Positions 6,691 through 10,000 of a stretch of DNA of 10,000 bases are shown here, in pieces (position 1 is the stretch's first letter; each line of letters begins with the position of its first letter). The notes beneath the pieces were generated by a model. It searched no databases and was not told where the DNA came from. It worked only from the letters and a program-made list of their open reading frames with translations. The translations under genes and the position numbers were made by a program. This DNA comes from Candidatus Hydrogenedens sp. (GTDB taxonomy: Bacteria > Hydrogenedentota > Hydrogenedentia > Hydrogenedentales > Hydrogenedentaceae): assembly GCA_020216745.1 (NCBI GenBank), contig JAIWNQ010000251.1:1-10000 (forward strand). Direction: 5' to 3'.

Positions 6691-7203
6691 TTGGATTATA
6701 ATGTGGTAAATAATGTGGGATTAAAAAAATATTGTTATTTGTTCGTCATTAGTGGGGTTGTGTGTTCATTTATTTTTTCGGGGCAATTTGAGCAGGGATA
6801 TGGTTCAGGAGACTTAAATAATGATGGGCGGATAGATGTAATTGACCTTAATTTATTACATCATTCCTTGTTAAATGGTGAGGTAACAGGAGTATCCGTT
6901 AAAGACCAGAATGGTGACGGTAAAGTAGATGTTATAGATTTGCAACTTTTACTGAATCGTTTAAGTAGGAAATGGCAAGAAAAAGGTAAGGGGAAACCTG
7001 CTCATGAAGCGGTATTAAATGTTTTGAGCAGATATTGCCAGAGTAATAAGGAAAACATAGTAAAGCATCAATTTTCAGTTATTAATAATATAGAGCAGGG
7101 TTCAAAAAAATTATGCACAATTTTTAGGGAGAAAACACAGATATCGGGAAAAGAGCCCTATTTTTTGTTAGGTTTTCTTTGTCATGCCCCACCTGTTAGT
7201 TAA
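6691..7203 (+). CDS. Small secreted dockerin type I protein
   Basis: The frame opens at TTG 6691, just after an in-frame stop (6679-6681). There is no in-frame ATG before the signal sequence and no clear Shine-Dalgarno sequence, so GTG at 6703 or 6715 are alternatives. GTG 6715 gives the most typical signal peptide (GLKKYCYLFVISGVVCSFIF). Numbering from 6691, residues 39-94 form a complete type I dockerin with two EF-hand-like calcium loops, DLNNDGRIDVID (41-52) and DQNGDGKVDVID (72-83), each followed by a helix. Dockerins bind cohesin modules, and two cohesin-like proteins are encoded just downstream. The remaining tail (95-170) is basic, has Cys116, Cys142 and Cys164, and resembles nothing I know; it may be a degraded or fast-evolving segment. 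There is no catalytic domain. The dockerin is certain; the start and the meaning of the tail are not. Confidence 0.75.
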   Translation: MDYNVVNNVGLKKYCYLFVISGVVCSFIFSGQFEQGYGSGDLNNDGRIDVIDLNLLHHSLLNGEVTGVSVKDQNGDGKVDVIDLQLLLNRLSRKWQEKGKGKPAHEAVLNVLSRYCQSNKENIVKHQFSVINNIEQGSKKLCTIFREKTQISGKEPYFLLGFLCHAPPVS

Positions 7204-7260
7204 TATATCCCTTTTTATATTCTTTAATCTAACTTTTAGTCCAATGATTTTTCTTAAAAA

Positions 7261-7267
7261 AGAAGGA
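7261..7267 (+). promoter_or_regulatory. Ribosome binding site deciding the ATG at 7276
   Basis: AGAAGGA lies directly against the in-frame ATG at 7267, too close to serve it, but eight bases before the ATG at 7276. This favours the second ATG. The site is also partly inside a weak A/T hairpin (TTCTT-AAAA-AAGAA). Confidence 0.6.
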
Positions 7268-7275
7268 TGTTATAT

Positions 7276-8580
7276 ATGCGAGAGCAATTAAATACTCACA
7301 AAAACCAATGTTCCCCTGTATTGAGGATAACACCTATTTTATTTCTATTATTAATGTCGTCCTTGTCATGGGGAACTGTGGATGCTATTCTTGGTGATGT
7401 AAACAAGGACGGCAAAATTGATATTCTGGATATTCAGAATGGAATTAATATTGCGATAGGGTTAGGTGAACATGTCCCTATGGCAGATGCTAACCAGAAT
7501 AATATGGTTGACATTTTAGATGTACAGATTTTAATTAATACAGTTCTGGGCGTTGGAGGATTAGTTCAGCCAGTTGAAGGGAATGTACCTTTAGAGCAGG
7601 GAGCAAACCTGTCGGGGAACACAGGCACTGTTGTGGCTTTGTCGGATGATGGTCGCATTGTCTCCACTGAGATATCTGGTTCTAATGGTAATTTCCGGAT
7701 GCTCCTCCCAATTGGGGCATCCTGGACCCTGGCTATCATGCGTCCTTCTATTTCTGGTGGTAATTCTACAGCGTCAACATTTATTACTGCACCTATTGGA
7801 CAACAAAATATGTTGTCTATTCCATTAACTCAGCTGTCTACAGGAAAAACTTTGTTATTAGGAACTTTAAACTTACAGCAGGCAAATATCATATTGCCCG
7901 ATATAAGACATCTACTTGGTAGTATAGCAGAACCATTACCAGCTACGGATGAAAATAACAATCAAATTCCAGATATTTATGAGCAGTTTATTAATCAATT
8001 TAAGGCTGAACTTCTTGCGGTTCCATATTTGCAAAGTTTAGGATTTAACGAAACATTATTCAATGGGCTAATTCAAAATTTAGCGACCTGTATCCAGCCT
8101 TATCTCGACACATTACTTACCCCTTCCCTGAATGGTATTGAAAGGAATGGCTACCCTGAGATGGTTCAACCATTAATTCAATGTTTCGCACAAATGCTAA
8201 AAAGTTATTTGGCTCAGGTTGGCATTCCAGGGATTGAAAGTCTGGTAGATACTGTCATGAATCAACTACAACAAGAACTTCAGCAACAGGTTCGGGAATG
8301 GTTAAATTCATTGGATGTTCCCGAGGTGACAGATACCAACGGGAACAACATCCCCGATTTCATTGAAGCATACCTTTGTAGTGGAACAGGTTGTGTCTTC
8401 GATTCTAACGGAAATAGGATTCCTGATTTTATTGAGGACAATGACCTTGACGGCATCCCAAACTATCTTGACCCTGACAACCAAACGGAAACGGATACAG
8501 ATGGTGATGGTATCCCAAATGATTTAGATATTGATGCAAATGGTAATGGAATTTTAGATTACGCAGAAAATAAAGAATGA
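7276..8580 (+). CDS. Secreted protein: N-terminal dockerin, beta domain, helical domain, calcium-loop-like C-terminal repeats
   Basis: A 434-residue exported protein from the ATG chosen by ribosome-binding-site spacing (an ATG nine bases earlier is possible). The signal peptide spans about 1-37, with cleavage after VDA. A dockerin type I module directly follows (39-94): its first loop DVNKDGKIDILD is canonical, while the second, DANQNNMVDILD, has Asn in place of the usual Asp-Gly. Residues 100-205 look like a beta-sandwich of the carboxypeptidase-regulatory type (EGNVPL..., then SGSNGNFRMLLPIG). Residues 233-347 are helical and glutamine-rich. A 12-residue motif of the form D-x-N-G-N-x-I-P-D-F-I-E occurs once before the helical part (225-236) and five times after it (353-364, 376-387, 388-399, 407-418, 420-431), like thrombospondin type 3 or EF-hand calcium loops. 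There is no enzyme domain. A scaffold or surface role is inferred. Confidence 0.88.
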   Translation: MREQLNTHKNQCSPVLRITPILFLLLMSSLSWGTVDAILGDVNKDGKIDILDIQNGINIAIGLGEHVPMADANQNNMVDILDVQILINTVLGVGGLVQPVEGNVPLEQGANLSGNTGTVVALSDDGRIVSTEISGSNGNFRMLLPIGASWTLAIMRPSISGGNSTASTFITAPIGQQNMLSIPLTQLSTGKTLLLGTLNLQQANIILPDIRHLLGSIAEPLPATDENNNQIPDIYEQFINQFKAELLAVPYLQSLGFNETLFNGLIQNLATCIQPYLDTLLTPSLNGIERNGYPEMVQPLIQCFAQMLKSYLAQVGIPGIESLVDTVMNQLQQELQQQVREWLNSLDVPEVTDTNGNNIPDFIEAYLCSGTGCVFDSNGNRIPDFIEDNDLDGIPNYLDPDNQTETDTDGDGIPNDLDIDANGNGILDYAENKE

Positions 8581-8590
8581 AAATGAATCT

Positions 8591-9382
8591 ATGCAACTAT
8601 ACAACGGCTATAGACTTGACTGGATAACTGTGATGACTATAATGGTGTTAGGACATAACTTATTTTCTACTTCTGTGTATTCAGCGACACTATCCGTAGA
8701 AAGCAAGTCCGCTTATGCAGGAAGCAGTCTAACGGTGAATGTGTCATTAAGTCTGGGCTCTAACGAGTCTGTTAGTGCTTTACAATTTGATGTGCTTTAT
8801 GAAATAAAAGCATGTGACGTTACAGGTATCACTGCTGGAAATGCAGTGATTTCTGCTCAAAAGCAACTCCAATATAATAAAATAGCACCAGGGAACATCC
8901 GAGTTATAATTGCTGGGTTAAATCAGAATATCATCCCGAGCGGGAGCGTTGCTGAGCTCAGTTTACAGGCTTGTGCTTCAGCTCCTGCTGGGGATGTTCT
9001 ACTCTCGTTAAGTAATGTTATCCTATCAAGTCCAACAGGCACTTCAGTACCCACAACGACAGGTTCTGGGACATTAACCATACAAAGAACCTCGTATCAT
9101 AGTGCAGACCAGAACCATGACTGGAAAATATCATTGGCAGAATTATTGCGAGTGATACAACTATATAACTCCAATTATTTCTACTGTTCGTGCACAGAAG
9201 AAGACGGTTACGGTGTAAATGTAGGTAATAGGGATTGTGCGACTCATAGTAGTGACTATTATGGGACACCAAACTGGCGTATTCAGTTATACGAACTTCT
9301 TCGGTTAATACAGATTTACAATTTTGGTGGGTATTATCCTGCATCAGGGACAGAAGATGGCTTTGCATTAGGCTCTTTATAG
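8591..9382 (+). CDS. Secreted cohesin-domain protein with C-terminal tandem WKI...ELLRVIQ motif
   Basis: A 263-residue exported protein; the hydrophobic signal core is near 11-24, with cleavage around VYSA (29-32). Residues 33-165 form a cohesin-like beta-sandwich: an opening SVESKSAYAGSSLTVNVSL strand pair, SALQFDVLYE (62-71), and the closing SSPTGTSVP (146-154) before GSGTLTI. Cohesins bind dockerins, and two dockerin proteins are encoded immediately upstream. The C-terminus carries two copies of a different element: DQNHDWKISLAELLRVIQ (173-190) and, after NW, RIQLYELLRLIQIYN (230-244). Each copy is followed by a T-E-(E)-D-G-[YF] segment (202-207 and 254-258). This resembles a dockerin in having an Asp/Asn loop plus helix, but the loop lacks the usual ligand pattern. 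Cysteines 199, 201 and 216 lie between the copies. It starts 10 bases after the previous stop without a strong ribosome binding site. Confidence 0.87.
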   Translation: MQLYNGYRLDWITVMTIMVLGHNLFSTSVYSATLSVESKSAYAGSSLTVNVSLSLGSNESVSALQFDVLYEIKACDVTGITAGNAVISAQKQLQYNKIAPGNIRVIIAGLNQNIIPSGSVAELSLQACASAPAGDVLLSLSNVILSSPTGTSVPTTTGSGTLTIQRTSYHSADQNHDWKISLAELLRVIQLYNSNYFYCSCTEEDGYGVNVGNRDCATHSSDYYGTPNWRIQLYELLRLIQIYNFGGYYPASGTEDGFALGSL

Positions 9383-9390
9383 GAGTAGGA
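9381..9390 (+). promoter_or_regulatory. Ribosome binding site overlapping the upstream stop codon
   Basis: AGGAGTAGGA begins within the TAG stop of the preceding cohesin gene and ends eight bases before the ATG at 9399. It supports that ATG over an in-frame GTG at 9393. Confidence 0.7.
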
Positions 9391-9398
9391 CAGTGATA

Positions 9399-10000
9399 AT
9401 GAACAAGCGAAAATACAACATACCACAACACAGGAGAGGGAACAATTCCCTTTTCGTATGTGTATTTGTTGTTATTTTTGCTATTCAAACATGGATATTT
9501 CCAGCCGTTTTAGAAACAACATCACTAACCAGTGATAACTTATGCCAAGTAAAGATAAATTTATCAACTTTACCAGATGAATCTATTAGTGGTGTCCAAT
9601 TGGAATGTATTTATGATAATACGAACTGGAAATTAGAAAATATTATTGCGGAGGAAAGTATTGCTAACTCAGGCAAAGTCTTACAATATTCAGATATATA
9701 TGGTCAGTTACGGATTATCATAATTGGGTTTAACAATACCCTCATTCCTTCGGGTACATTATGTGAGATGATATTCACGCCAGTAACGGAACAAATACCA
9801 TTTCAAGGATTTTATATCACTCAAATCGTATTTACATCACCAAATGGGACATCGGTTCCAGGAAATGTTAAAAACAACACTGTTACTGAAGGGGAAATTA
9901 ACACAGATTTATCTGCAGAAGGTGAAAAGGCAGAGAATACCACTTCGGAGAATAGGACTGAGACATCGAGTTCAGAAACATTAATAGAACCAGAGAAAAG
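9399..10000 (+). CDS. Second secreted cohesin-like protein, 3' end beyond the window
   Basis: An open frame of 200 codons reaches the right edge without a stop. It opens with a basic N-terminus and a hydrophobic signal segment (about 18-36), probably cleaved near FPAVLE. Residues 40-160 form a cohesin-like domain homologous to that of the gene just before it: SGVQLECIYD (64-73), LQYSDIYGQLRIIIIGFNNTLIPSG (95-119), and TSPNGTSVPG (146-155), parallel to LQY...IRVIIAGLNQNIIPSG and SSPTGTSVP in the neighbour. From about 160 the sequence becomes a Thr/Ser/Glu-rich, low-complexity linker (ENTTSENRTETSSSETL), as is usual between modules of large surface proteins, so more domains probably follow outside the window. 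The gap to the previous stop is 16 bases, so it is co-transcribed. The two cohesins are clearly diverged, which argues against a recent duplication. Confidence 0.85.
   Translation, partial: MNKRKYNIPQHRRGNNSLFVCVFVVIFAIQTWIFPAVLETTSLTSDNLCQVKINLSTLPDESISGVQLECIYDNTNWKLENIIAEESIANSGKVLQYSDIYGQLRIIIIGFNNTLIPSGTLCEMIFTPVTEQIPFQGFYITQIVFTSPNGTSVPGNVKNNTVTEGEINTDLSAEGEKAENTTSENRTETSSSETLIEPEK

Noticed and set aside
7204..7275. Weak hairpin TTCTT-AAAA-AAGAA before the second dockerin gene
   Set aside because: A five-base A/T stem is too unstable to be called a terminator or regulator.
9018..9488. 156-codon minus-strand open frame across the cohesin genes
   Set aside because: It covers the end of one cohesin gene and the start of the next on the opposite strand; its His/Ser-rich translation has no recognisable domain.
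6691..10000. Standard cellulosome gene cluster
   Set aside because: Dockerin and cohesin modules are present, but no glycoside hydrolase, carbohydrate-binding module or multi-cohesin scaffoldin is visible in the window.

Overview
The window is a compact, AT-rich bacterial segment with ten protein-coding genes, the last cut by the right edge. I see no RNA genes, CRISPR array or mobile element. The mix of a distant uroporphyrinogen-decarboxylase paralogue, a sodium/solute symporter, secreted proteins with dockerin and cohesin modules, and a C-terminal ELLRVIQ-type tandem motif suggests an uncultured Planctomycetota/Hydrogenedentota-like lineage. That placement is an impression from protein style, not a demonstrated taxonomy.

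Layout. (1) 58-1191, minus: URO-D superfamily protein. (2) After a 311-bp divergent spacer holding a tandem repeat and likely promoters, 1503-4444, plus: a tight four-gene operon. It encodes an SSF symporter, a secreted or membrane-anchored small protein, a two-helix membrane protein and an uncharacterised 203-residue protein. The junctions are a 4-bp overlap, a 16-bp gap and a 4-bp overlap. (3) 4419-6396, minus: a two-gene unit made of a radical SAM protein of the TIGR03916 type and its usual partner of the TIGR03915/DUF4130 type. Both are thought to act in DNA repair or modification. The partner's 3' end overlaps the end of the symporter operon tail to tail by 26 bp. (4) After a second divergent spacer, 6691-10000, plus: four exported proteins in a row. 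They are a small dockerin protein, a dockerin protein with many calcium-loop-like repeats, a cohesin protein ending in two WKI...ELLRVIQ motifs, and a second cohesin protein that runs off the window.

How the parts may work together. The symporter and its small companions probably form one transport unit, possibly serving the same substrate as the divergently transcribed URO-D-like enzyme; the substrate cannot be read from the sequence. The radical SAM/DUF4130 pair is a conserved but biochemically uncharacterised DNA-maintenance module. The right-hand cluster encodes complementary binding modules (dockerin and cohesin) with no recognisable catalytic domain, which suggests a cell-surface or extracellular assembly rather than a degradative cellulosome. 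It is the region most likely to hold something undescribed.
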